In this document: positions 45,246 through 56,807 of the stretch, one piece after another
Position numbering within the stretch: position 1 is the first letter of the stretch
How the letters are laid out: the number at the start of each line of letters is the position of its first letter
NCBI RefSeq assembly: GCF_000321225.1
Contig: NW_004450285.1
Location: 5,704,410-5,768,409 of the forward strand
Length of the DNA stretch: 64,000 bases
Source: Odobenus rosmarus divergens
Taxonomy: Eukaryota > Chordata > Mammalia > Carnivora > Odobenidae
Direction: 5' to 3'
Notes under the pieces: model-generated
Seen by the model: only the letters and a program-made list of their open reading frames with translations
Told to the model about the DNA's origin: nothing
Databases searched by the model: none
Translations under genes and position numbers: made by a program

Positions 45246-47474
45246 GAGCATGCGGAAGTATGGTGTTGAATTATACTGAGATTTAATTAGGCTTTAAGAA
45301 GATAAAAATGAAGGGGGGATTTCTATTTGGAATTTAGGCAGTTTTTTTAAAATTTCAGAAATAGTTTTGCCCTTCCTCCTTGTGCCAGTCTTTTCTCCTA
45401 AGGACATGTGCTTTCTCTCATATCTCTCTCCATGTTCCTTTCTAAATATTTCAAAATTCAATTGTCTCCTTGCCAACTCTGCTTCACTCATATCTTCTTT
45501 TTATAGACACCTACAACATAGCTTTAAAATTAGAATATTATTTCAGGCAAAAGAAACTGATTAAAGAATTGTCGTAAGATTTATTTTTAGTGTAACTTTT
45601 TTAGCTGTGTGAATTTAGTATGAGGTCAGCAAGTGTGGATAACATTTCAGAATCTGAAATGAGTTAAGTTTGTTTGAAACTCCCATTGAGAAAGGGTGTG
45701 TGTGTGCATATATCACTGAATAAATATATAATAAACATGGATGCATCTTAGTTTACTTTCAAAATTCTTGAGTACAGATGCATACTAAGTGGAAACTAAG
45801 AACAATGGTTTTGTCCTTTAAAAATAAATTTTATAATTATTTATATTTCTAGATGAAACAACATAGACTATTCTAGATGTACACCGATGCATATGTATGT
45901 ATGCTTTTTTTCTCATTATTCTATTTAAAACTGGAAATTTTGAATAGAACATTACATTCTTGCTACTCTGAGAGATAGGGCCATTGAAATGTTGAACAGA
46001 ATATTGGATTGAAATAAACAAATCAACCGTTTGAGTTAGAGTAGGATTTTAGAATAACAGAGAAGAATCTTTTAGGGTATAAGTGATTAAGTTAAAGACT
46101 TAACCTTGAACTCAGTGGGTAACACAAAGAAAAATCACTGCTATTAGGTGTGTAATCTCTACAATACCTCAAATTGAACACTGGGTGGCAATGTTTACCC
46201 ACTTTTTTATTTTATATTTTCAACACTTCAAAAGCTGTAATAGGACAAACTGAACTTTCTGGTCTTCAAGGTTATTTGTGGATCCTAAGACACTGAGGAA
46301 AATCCTTTCTTTTAAAAGTGTTCTGGTTTCTTTGTTTTGCACACACAAGAGAGCTCTGTAGTCTATCCCTGAAATACTTTTCTCAATCCATTAATTGATC
46401 CTAGCAAAGAGGGACATGCTACAGAGAATTAGCAGTGGATCCAGAAGAAAGAAAGAAGAATTTCTAAGGAGTTAGAAAAAAGTATATATTATATAGCAAC
46501 ATGAAAATACCTTGGAATTTTTATTCTTGGGATATAAATGTTGAGGGTGACAACAAATCATTTCTGAATCAGAGTCAGTATGGTGAGCTTCTCTTTCTGA
46601 TTTTGATTAATATTCAGAACTGTTTAATAGAGTAAGTCATATTAAAAATTAAAAACACATTGATCAAAACAGTCAAAACCAAGAAAGTTCTTCAACTTTT
46701 TTCCAACTACACTTCCTCTACCAATTCTACATTCAGATCCAGCTGGCCTGGGGAAGGAAGTGACGCTTCAGCAACTTCCTACTTTCTTTTTGGGGCTCCC
46801 CTCCAACCTTACACAGGAAATACAAAGGGCCCTGTTGCTTTGCTGGAGAGTCCTGGGAATCTTCGGCAGTTCAGTTGCCTTAGCTTTCTAGTGAATAGCT
46901 TTCCTGCCAGTGGCATCAAAAGTATTTAATGGCAATGAAATTCCCTGGAATAATCCTAAGGATCGACTGAAGCTTTCCAGTGGAACCCCACAATCATTGT
47001 CCCATAAGCATAGTAGTTGGAAAGAATTCCAATCTGGTGGTCACACATAGGATTTGTTTTCACAATATTAGTAGTTTACTATAGACAAAGTCAGGTTGAA
47101 TATTATATCCTTCCCTGCCCTAGAAATAGACTTTTAAATAATTTATTTGGTTTCAGTGTGTTCTCTGCATTTATTTTATTTTATTTTTTTACTATTGTAA
47201 CAGTTATTACCTTATTGTAACTACCTTGTACCATTTGAAATGGGGAGAAAAGATGACAACAAGAAAAGAAAGGAGATTGCAAAATGTCTCTATCAGAATT
47301 ATAGCAAAAATGTTAATGAGAAAAAATAGAGGAAAACATTTTCATTCTGGCTAGTTTAAGGGAATTGATGACTGCAAGGAATATATACAGACTATAGCTC
47401 ACTGGAAATGACAAAGAGGGGAATATCCTACAATATGTTGCAATTGTTCTTCCATAATATAGAACGCATTACTG
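45246..47474. other. Unique sequence, no gene recognised
   Basis: The longest frame (89 codons, 46660-46929) lies in a slightly GC-richer patch but has no recognised domain, signal peptide or splice context. No repeat family was identified. Confidence 0.5.
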
Positions 47475-47558
47475 CAGGCAGAAAGAAAAGAGAAGAGAAA
47501 GAGAAGGAGGAAAAGAAGGAGAAAGAGAAAGAAAAAAAGGGAGGGAGGGAGCAAAGAA
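47475..47558 (+). repeat. Long purine-only tract
   Basis: Almost uninterrupted A/G sequence (gaaag, gaagga, gggaggga motifs) of about 80 bases, with the only pyrimidines at the edges. Such tracts can form triplex DNA. Confidence 0.85.
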
Positions 47559-47650
47559 AACTCAGCTGAGTCAGAGCTCAGTTCTCTATAGCAACACAGG
47601 TAATAAAGCTACAAACAATAGAATGAGGCACGTTGAAGTTGGAAACTTTT

Positions 47651-47847
47651 TTTTAAAGATTTTATTTATTTATTTGACAGAGAGAGACACAGCAAGAGAA
47701 GGAACACAAGCAGGGGGAGTGGGAGAGGGAGAAGCAGGCTTCCCACTGAGTGGGGAGCCCGACGTGGGGCTCGATCACAGGACCCTGGGATCATGACCTG
47801 AGCCGAAGGCAGATGCTTAACAACTGAGCCACCCAGGTGCCCCTACC
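47651..47847 (-). mobile_element. CAN-SINE, 12-bp TSD
   Basis: Minus-strand copy with 'tttaaagattttatttattt', GA-rich run, 'gctcgatcacaggaccctgg' and 'actgagccacccaggtgcccc'. Repeats ttggaaactttt at 47639-47650 and 47848-47859 bracket it. Its body is close to the copies at 30095 and 62689. Confidence 0.96.
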
Positions 47848-47859
47848 TTGGAAACTTTT

Positions 47860-49074
47860 CTAATTATAGTCTTTGGAAAATATCATTAATAAAAAACTAC
47901 ATAAAGATGAAGATTAGAAATAAATATGTGGACTTCCATTTCTAGCCCTTGATGAAACCACTTCACCATAAACAAGTAGAAAATAGACAAAATATGTGAA
48001 AGAACAAGGAATAGAAACTGGAATCTTCCAGGGTGACTCTCCCTTGCATTCACTTCACACGCCCACCAGAGCTGATCCCTCACTTACATTTTAGGCTCAT
48101 CATTCGTTTTATTAAAATTGTATCCCTCATGTATACACTAGGTGTAGACAGTATATTAGTTTTCCCTTGTTTTGAACTACTTAAAGTAAACATGGAATCA
48201 TGTATTTATTTTTAGCTTACATATACATTATGTTTTTTGAGTTTCTATTGATTCTACATTTAGTTTTTTTTTCTTGCTATATAAATACCCTACAACTTAT
48301 TAAGCTATTTATCTTTTGATGAACAGCAAAATCCAAACACAAAATAAAACTTGCTTTTGGATTGACTTATTTTAGGAATATGACCTAATTAGTGTTTTGC
48401 AGGACCCTCTGTGATATTTTGCTCAGTAAAATGCAATCACATATCTCTTCACTGCTTTTTTGAAGGAAGATTTTTTTGAAGATCATTTATGAATTTAGGA
48501 TGTATCCCATTAGTTAGTATGGATATTTTAAACAAGGTCAAGTTTAGTATCCATTAACTTGTATCCACTTAACCATACATAGATCTGTGTATTTATCTCT
48601 GGAGGTGCTGAATGGGAAGAGACAATGAACATGGGCACACGAGATTCATATCCTCAATCATGAGCATGTGCTCCTATAACCCTTTTCCCTTTTTCTCTTT
48701 CATGGTAAAATGCAAGGGGGGAAGGTAAACCATGATAGGATCTGTGATAATAACACATGAATACATGAACTTGCTATCCTCAAACAAATCCACAGTATTC
48801 TTGGCATTATCCCCTAGCAACATTGTTCTTCTTTGATCGTAAAACAAGCAAAGAAATATGATCCTTGACCTGTCTCCATAAGGCTAACTCAGTTGTTACA
48901 AAAAAACTATATATCAATCTACTTATTAGTTTTAAAGTTAGAGAATCTATTTAAAATTAACTATAGTCTAATGTCTTAGCATTTCACCACTGTTAATTGA
49001 TTTTTGGTATCTTCGAAGTCTAGAATCTCAGTGTCTCAGTATTTGTTGTCCTGTAAACAATAAGGATATTTAAA
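47860..49074. other. Unique sequence
   Basis: No gene or repeat was recognised. 60-65 codon frames near 47886-48215 overlap on opposite strands and are probably random. Confidence 0.5.
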
Positions 49075-49262
49075 TTTTTAAATCCATTTCATTGAGGTAT
49101 AACTTAGAGTGTCTCCTCAAGTTTAAGGGCACAGTTTGGTGAATTTTGACAAATATATACAATAATATAACCACCAGAGAAATCATGATAGAGGACATCT
49201 TTATCAATTTCACCAGTTCTTCCATTAATATCCTTTTTTTTTGTTCCAGGATCCAATAGAGG

Positions 49263-49646
49263 TGTATTAGTCTCTTGGGCAGCCATAGAAAGTAACATAA
49301 ACTAGGGTGGCTTAAATAACAGAAATTTATTTCTCACAGTTCCTTAGGCTAGAAGTTCAAGGTCAAGGTGCCAGCAAATTAAGTTTCATCCTGAGGACAC
49401 TTCTTTTGGTTTATAGATGGCTGCCTTCTTGCTGTTTGCTCACATGACCTCTTCTTTGTGAATGTGTGGACAGAGAAAGAGACCTCTCTCTTCCCCTTGT
49501 TCTAAGGCCACCATTGGATTTGGCCCCACACTTATAACCTCCCTTAACTTTAATTATCTCTTCAAGGCCCTATTCCCAAATATAGTCGCACAGGGAGTTA
49601 GGGTTTCAACACATGAATGGGGGGGGGTACAATTCAGCTCATAACA
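49263..49646 (-). mobile_element. MLT1-type MaLR solo LTR, minus strand
   Basis: On the minus strand it starts tgttatgagctgaattgta, passes 'attcatgtgttgaaaccctaac', 'aacagcaagaaggcagccatc', 'ctgtgagaaataaatttctg' and 'tatggctgcccaagagac', and ends '...aataca'. This is the full MaLR LTR layout with tg...ca ends. Flanking pentamers agagg and ccagg agree at 3 of 5 positions. No internal retroviral gene is present; this is an old LTR left by recombination. Confidence 0.9.
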
Positions 49647-49940
49647 CCAGGTATCCCACTGAATTTATTTGTCATGTTTCCCCAGTCTCTCTGGTCTGTG
49701 ATACTTTTCAGATTTGTTTTTGGTTATGGTATAAGTTGAGGTTTGAGTCCTTTTTATTTTCTTCTTATTTTATGTTTGAATGTAGTTTGATTCAATTTGG
49801 TTTGCTGAAAAGACTATTCATTCCCCATTAAATTACCTTATATTCAATTGATCATCTACCTGCGGGTCTATTTCTGAATTTTATATCCTATTCCATTTAC
49901 TAAATGTCTGCCCTTGATTTCAGTAGCTTTATAGAAAATA

Positions 49941-50113
49941 GTTTTTTTAAGATTTATTTATTTTGGGGGGCAGAGAGAGAGAGAGAATCTCAAGCAGACT
50001 CCCCTCTGAGTACAGAGCCAGACTCAGGGTTCGATCTCATGACCCTGAGATCTCATGACCTGAGCTAAAATCAAGAGTAGGATGCTTAACTGACTGAGCC
50101 ACCCAGGCGCCCC
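49941..50113 (-). mobile_element. CAN-SINE (older type), 16-bp TSD
   Basis: Minus-strand copy with 'aaaatcaagagtaggatg' and 'actgagccacccaggcgcccc'. Perfect repeats agctttatagaaaata at 49925-49940 and 50114-50129 lie within the ancient L1. Confidence 0.96.
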
Positions 50114-51588
50114 AGCTTTATAGAAAATATTAAATCAAATATTTTAGACATCCAACTTTGTTCTTCCTTTGAAATAGTTTTCATTATTTCATTATTTTTG
50201 AATTTTTATTAAAATTATCTTGTTAATATCTACAAAATAAGGTGACTTAGCTTTTGGATGTAATTGAAATGATTGTATATATCAGGGCAGAATTGACACT
50301 TTAACCAGTTAAAATACGGAGTTTTCCAATCTCTGAACATGGTACCACTCTTCAACAAAATGCCATCTTTACTATTTCTCTATAATGCTTTGTATTTTTC
50401 ATTGTACTCTTTTGAACATATTTTTTAGACTTTTGCACATATTTTTAAAAACTTCCCTAAGTATTTTGATGCATCTCTAGTGATAGTTTTAACTTTAGTT
50501 TTTGATTGTTCATGATAACATACAGAAACTGTGTATTAACCTTGTGTTCTGTAACCTTACTCACCTGCTAATTCTAGTAACTCTTTTGAAGATTCCTCAG
50601 GATTTTCTACATAGAAAATAATATTGCCTATAAATAAAGACAATTTTATTTTCCTTTTTTCATCACTGAATGCCTTTATTTCTTTTTGTTGTCTTGCTGC
50701 ACTGGCTAAGACTCCCAGTAAAATGTTGAATAGAAATGGTTAAGAGTAGATATCCTGGCCTTGATATCTTTGCTGTAATGTTATCTGAAGACTTTTCAGA
50801 AAGAGCCCTTATCACATTGAGTGAGTACCTTTAAGTCCCTAGTTTGCTAAGAGTACGTATAGCAAATGTGTGTTTAACTTTGGAAAGGATTTTTTCTGGA
50901 TATAGTAAGATGATCACATATAGTTGATATTACACTGAGTTGCACTGATAGATTTTCAACTGTCAATAACCTGCATTTCTCAGATAAAACCCGCTTGATC
51001 ATAGTGTATGGTCCTTTAAATACATATTTAGGATTTGTTCTCTCAGATTTTGTTAAGGATTTTTGCATTTATATTTATGGTATTCTTTTCTTGTAATGCC
51101 TTTGTCTGGTTTTGGTTTCAGGGTATTCTGGGCCTATAAAATGAGATAAAAATGGTCCTTCATCTCTTCTATAAAAGTTTTGAGAGCTTCTGTAGAATTC
51201 TTATGATTTCTATCCTTATCAATTCGGTGAAATTTAGCACTGAAGCTGTTTTGTTCTGGAGTCTTTTCTTTTTCAGTGGCAATGTTTTTAATGACAAATT
51301 CTATTTATTAAATATGTATAAAGAGGGTGCTTTGGGTGAACTATATTTTCTTGAGTGAGTTTCAGCAGTTTTTATTTTTTAAGAAATACATTCCTTTGAT
51401 CTAGTTTACCAAATTTATTGGAATAGAATTATTTGTAATATTCCAATTTATCCTTTCAAAATTTGCCGGATTTGCCATTTGTCCCCTCTTACATACCTGA
51501 CATTGTTATAGTGTATCTTCTCATTTTTTTTCTTTTTTAAACTGGTCAGTCTGGCTAGAGGTATATGACTTTTTAAAAAATCTGTTCA

Positions 51589-51750
51589 GGGGCACTTGGG
51601 TGGCTCAGTTAGTTAAGTGTCTGACTCTTGATCTTAGCTCAGGTCTTGATCTCAGGGTCATGAGCTTAAGCACCATGTTAGGCTCCATGTTGGGCTCAGC
51701 ACTGGGCATAGGGCCTACTTAAAAATAAATAAACAAACAAATAAATAAAT
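51589..51750 (+). mobile_element. CAN-SINE (older, short type)
   Basis: The head is 'ggggcacttgggtggctcag', with body 'gactcttgatcttagctcagg', no CT-rich run, and an (AAAT)n/(AAAC)n tail. Likely repeats aatctgttca (51579-51588) and aatctattca (51751-51760) differ at one base. The missing CT run marks it as a distinct older variant. Confidence 0.92.
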
Positions 51751-52905
51751 AATCTATTCAAATAACTACTATTGAAAAGCTGAAAGCAGCTTAGATGATT
51801 AATTTGAGACATTTCTTCATTTTCTTTCTAAGCACTAGTTTAGTTGCATCCCATAAATTTTATATTGTGATTAATTTCCACTCATTCAGATTAAGTGGGA
51901 AAAATATATATAAAAATATATAATATATGTTTTTTTCTTGTTTGCTTCCCTGAACCATGGGTTACTTAAAAGTGTGTTGTCTAATTCCTGAATATTTGGG
52001 TATTTTCCATATACATGTCGTTTTTTATTTGTAGTTTAATTTTTTTTGGTCATAGAACATAATATGTACAATTCCAATAACCTTGAATTTATTGAGTGGT
52101 GTTTTATCACCCGGAATATATTCTACTTTGGTGAATATTCTATGTACATTTGGAAAAAGATATGTATTTTGTTATTGTTAAGTGAGCATTCAGCAAGTAT
52201 CTATAAAGACCAGTTTTTTTATTAGCATTTTTCCAGATTTTTCAGAGCCCTACTTATTTTTTCTCTATTTGTTCATCAGTTATTCAGAGAGGAATTTAAC
52301 ATCTCCAATAGTAATTGTAGATTTGTATATTTCTCTCTTTATTTCTATCAGTGCATTTCAGTTATTCTAAAGCTCTGCTATTGGGTGCAAATGTCACTTT
52401 GGTATTGTTATGTCCTCCTGGTATTTTGATTCCTTTATTATTATGAAATACACCTCCTCATCCCTGGCAATATTCCTTGTTCTTCAGCTTATTTTCTCTG
52501 ACAGTAGAATAGCTGCTACAGCTTTTTTATGCATATGTTAATGGTATTTTCCCATCCTTTTGCTATTATCTGACTTTTGTCTTTATATTTAAAGTGAGTT
52601 TCATGTAGTACATATAGCTGGTTATAGTTTTTAATTCAGTTTGATGATTTATGTGTTTATTGAAACTTCAGATCATTTACATCCAATTCAGTTACCAACA
52701 TCCTTAATGCTGGCTTAAAACTACCATCTAGTATTTGTTGTCTCAGGTGTTCTTCAATCTCTTTCTTATTTTTTTTCCACCTTATTATTATCATATTACA
52801 GTATTTTTCAGTATTTTATTTTACTTCCATCATTACCTTTTATTTTTTTAATTTGCTCATGATGATTTTATTTTTTTAATTTTTATTTTAATTCTAGTAT
52901 TTTTT

Positions 52906-53107
52906 GAAATAGTTTATTTATTTATTTATTTGAGAGATGGAGGGAGAGAGAGAGAGCAAGCATGAGTTGGGGGCTGAGACAGAGGGAGAGGGAGTGACAG
53001 ACTCCCTGCTGAGCCGGGAGCCTGGCACGGGACTCGATCCCAGGACCCCAAGATCATAACCTGAGCTTAAGGCAAACACTTAACCGACTGAGCCACCCAG
53101 GAGCCCC
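52906..53107 (-). mobile_element. CAN-SINE, 19-bp TSD
   Basis: Minus-strand copy with B-box-like sequence (plus text 'gggactcgatccc') and head 'actgagccacccaggagcccc'. Repeats at 52887-52905 and 53108-53126 (tttaattctagtatttttt and its variant) differ at one position. Confidence 0.95.
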
Positions 53108-53302
53108 TTTAATTCTAGTGTTTTTTATTTTTTAGTTGCTGCTTTAGGATTTGTCATACACATTTTTAGTATGCCACAGTCTACCTTCAAATAATACTAT
53201 ACCACTTCATGTAGACTCTTATAACTGCAAACGTCCAATTTTCCCTTCTATTTCATAATGGTTATCACACATACTACTTTTATTTATATTATAAATGCAT
53301 GT

Positions 53303-53390
53303 GTTGTGACGAGCACTGGGTGTTATACACAACTAATGAATCGTTGAACACTACATATGCTGGCTAACTGAACATAATAAAAAAGATTCA
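53303..53390 (+). mobile_element. Severely truncated carnivore L1 3' end
   Basis: 'gagcactgggtgttatacac', 'aactaatgaatcgttgaacactacat' and 'ggctaactgaacataataaaaaa' match the last ~85 bases of carnivore L1 3' UTRs (compare 557-640 and 58148-58240). It lies opposite in strand to the host ancient L1, so it is an independent, extremely 5'-truncated insertion. TSDs are not evident. Confidence 0.85.
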
Positions 53391-54583
53391 CGGTATGCTA
53401 GTATTACTACTTTTCTTTAAGCAATTCCTTATCTTTTAAAGAAATTAAGATATGAGAAAAAATATGTATTATCCATTACTGTGTCTACCCTTCCAGACCT
53501 TCTTCATTCTTTTTATAGATTTACATTTCCATATTATATCACCTCCCTAATGCCTAAAACATCTCTTTAACATTTTTGTTTGTTTCCTGATAATGCAGCT
53601 TTCCTGACAATAAATTCTCAGTTTTTGTTTTTGAAAGATATTTTACAAGGTATAAAATTATAAATTGACTTTCTTTTCCAGTGCTTTAAATATGTCAGTT
53701 CATTGTCTTTCTTTCTGCGTATTTTCTGATGAGATTAATTTCTATTCCTTTATTCATATATTCCTTGGTCTGTAATGTGCTTTCTCTCCCACTCTGCACA
53801 ATCTTTTTAAGATTTTATCTTGGCACTGTTTTTCAGTAAGTTGATTATAATGTGCACCTTGTGATTTATTTCTGTGTTACTCCTCAGTGACCTGTGATCT
53901 GCAAGACTGTAGTTTTCCTTAAATTTAGGTAATAGTTGGCCATCATTTATTAAGTTTATTTTTTTCCTTCTCACACCTTTTCCTTCAGGGATTCCAATGT
54001 CACATATATTAGATAACTTGACATTTTGCCATTTGTCTATGCTTCATTTTGGATAGTTGCTGCTTGCTGTGTCTTTAAGTTGATGGAGGTTTTCTCTACC
54101 AGTGTCTCATCTGCTGTTAATCTCATCCAAAGTATGTTTCAGATGCTGACATCTGTATCTCAGATACTGATATTTTAACTCTACTAGTTTTCATTGTGTG
54201 TGTTTTTTCCCTCATATCTTCTATTTTTTTCCTCATGCTGTTTTTTTGTTCTCTAACTTTCTTGGACATATAGAACATTTTTATATTGATGTTTTAATAT
54301 ACTTGGGTTCAAAAATGTGAAAAGAATGAGATTTTACTGTACTTGCAAGCTAATAAGTTGGTCTGCCACAATTTTATGGATGATTACAGAAGACATGATA
54401 CTTACGAGGCATAAACAATGGACGGTTTAGTACTCACAAAGATATTGTCGACCAGAACACCAGCATTTTCACACTGGTTCTTTAAGCCCCTGCCTACACG
54501 CAGTGCAAATAGTGTTGGATGGCCCCCACACACAGTATGTTTTGTATTCCAGGAGAGGAATCTTGAGTTAGGGAATGCAAATC

Positions 54584-54806
54584 TTTTTTTTTTTTTTTAA
54601 GATTTTATTTACTTATTTGAGAGAAAGAGAGAGAGAGAGAAAGAGAGAGAGCAGGGAGGGGGCAGGGAGGGAGGAAGAGAGAATCTCAAGCATACTCTGT
54701 AGTGAGCATGGAGTTGGACACGGGGCTTGATCTCATGACCCTGAAATCATGACCTGAACCAAAACCAAGAGTCTAAAGCTTAACTGACTGAGCCACCCAG
54801 GCACCC
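54584..54806 (-). mobile_element. CAN-SINE (older type)
   Basis: Minus-strand copy with a T15 run (54584-54598), an extended GA-rich run (54620-54690), 'aaaaccaagagtctaaagc' and 'actgagccacccaggcaccc'. No convincing target duplication is visible; the flanks share only a gca..aa..cttttt pattern. Confidence 0.92.
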
Positions 54807-55800
54807 TGGAGCATGAAACTTTTTTGATGGACTGTACCCATCCCTTCCCTTTGCTCTAGGGGAAGACATCATCTTCATTATTTTGAGCCCTGAGGATGGC
54901 TGTGCTGTGTTCTGGAGGGAGGCACCATCTCTGTCTTTCAAGGCTGTAAGAAAACCTACCATTTGCTCAGAAGAGAGAAAACGTCTTTATCGTAAAAACT
55001 GTTATCTTTACAAACATTGTTGAAAACATAGTCAAGAAGAAAAAGCAATCACGGCATCTTACAAGACTTGCAGAAATGTAAGGAAACAAATGAGAAGATA
55101 ATTATCTCCCAATATTGTCTTTAATTCCATTTTCCTGTAATTGATAGGACTATATATTGATTCACCTGTCTATGGATCATATTTTCCTGATTTCTTGAAT
55201 GTCAGATAATTTTTTATTGCATGTCAGATTTGTTAATGTAAGTATAGGATGCTTTATTTTCTTGTATTTTTAAATAAGCTTTGACTTTGAGTAGGCACAC
55301 AGTTAAGTTTCTTGGAAGTCATTTGACCCATTAGAAGCTCATGAACTTTGTTAGGCCAGACTCAGAGCAGGCTTTACTCCAGTTCCAGTTTAGCCAAACT
55401 ACTGAAGCAATGCTCTTCTCAAGATTCTTCCCAATGTCCTATGTATTGAAAGACTTTTCCATTCCAACTGATGGGAACATGAGCTAATGTCTACTTTATT
55501 TGAATTCTGGAAACTGTTTTAATTACTGCTTTCTGATTGTTTTCTGGCTTCAGATAAGTTTCCTGTCATGCATGCACAGATTGGAAGATAGCCAAAGGCT
55601 GCGGGGGCCCTCTCAAGACCTCTGAAGCTACTTTATTTTATTTTTTTTGCATAGCTACCTCCTCTCCAGTACTCTTCCCCACAAATTCTGACTGCCTTCA
55701 CCTACACTAACTCTGATCTCTGTCTCCTTAATGCAGATTTTGTTAGGTCTTTTGTCTCTCTGTGCAGTGACCTAGAAAACTGCCTACAGACAGTAAGTTG

Positions 55801-56169
55801 ATGCAATTTTAGAGTTACTCCATTTGTTTTTCTTCCCTCCATGATCACAGTTCTTTGCTTTCTGTTTCCAATGTGTGACAAATCTTTCTTTCTTTCTTTT
55901 TCTTTTTGGTTTTCTAGCTGTTTAAAGGAGGAAGGTAAATTTGCTTTCTGTTACTTGATTATGGACTGAAGCAAAATAATCAGAAAGGTTTTGTCTCATG
56001 TTTCGGAACACCCGTATTTTGGAACAGGGTGATTTGCATTCACTCCAGGATCTATTAGTGAGCTTTTAAATTCACATTTTTAGTATGACTTACTCAGACC
56101 TAAAAAGTAAAACCATGTGCATAGTAATTTATAAACACGGGATACAGCTATTTCTAGACATGGGTGATA
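55801..56169. other. Unique sequence
   Basis: Contains a (TCTT)n patch at 55882-55907. No gene was recognised. It may still include diverged 5' sequence of the ancient L1. Confidence 0.45.
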
Positions 56170-56625
56170 TTTATTATTTTTTCCGAGCTTCACTCAGGTA
56201 TAACCAACAAATAAAATTGTAAGATATTTTTAAAAATATAATGTGATAATTTGATATGCATATGCATGATGAAAGGATTTCCCCCATTGAGTTAAATAAC
56301 ACGTCCAGCACTGCACACATTTACCTTTTTGTTTCCTTTTTTGGGGAAAACATTTAAGTTCTATTCTCTCAGCCAATTTCAATTACACAATACAGTGTTA
56401 TCAACTATAGTCCCATGTTATACATTACATCCTCAAACCTTTTTCCTTGTATAATGGGAAGTTTCTAACCTTTTCCCAACTTATTTTTCCCCACCCTCCA
56501 GCCCCTGGCAACCATTATGCTATTCTCTCTTTCTGTGAGTCAATTTTTTTTTTTTCTTTCTGAGATTCCACATATAAGTTATACCATACAGTATTTGTTT
56601 GGCTTATTTCATAAATAAGGTGATA
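56170..56625 (-). mobile_element. L1M 3' UTR fragment, minus strand
   Basis: Plus text 'gcttcactcaggtataacc', 'gtgataatttgatatgcata', 'aacatttaagttctattctctcagc', 'tatcaactatagtcccatg' and 'gagattccacatataagtt' follows the L1M 3' UTR in reverse complement. No ORF2 remains. Confidence 0.82.
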
Positions 56626-56807
56626 TTTAAAATATACAGCAACAACTAGAACAGCATGCACACTGAATAATCTGATATCAACCATAAACAGGCAATAGGG
56701 TTATACTGCTGTGTTCCTGAAAACACTATTTTTAATATACATACACACACATGCACGTATTTTTCATTGCTGAACTGTTTTCTACATTAGAAGTAAAAGA
56801 TAATCAT

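Larger units (their letters stand above)
49075..55800 (-). mobile_element. Long ancient L1 (L1M-type), minus strand, with nested insertions
   Basis: Plus-strand text starts as an L1M 3' end ('ccatttcattgaggtataac', 49086). After the MLT1 LTR it resumes as ORF2 (for example 'agactattcattccccatta', 'tatttctttttgttgtc', 'gacagtagaatagctgctac' near 52500). ORF1-type sequence follows at about 53600-54300, and ORF1/5' region text at about 55130-55500 ('gcatgtcagatttgttaatg'). Much of the ORF2 C-terminus is missing between the 3' UTR and 49730. No frame is intact. It hosts one LTR, four SINEs and one L1 3' fragment. Confidence 0.78.

Noticed and set aside
46660..46929. 89-codon frame in a slightly GC-rich patch
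   Set aside because: No domain, no splice signals that extend it, and no codon pattern distinct from its surroundings.
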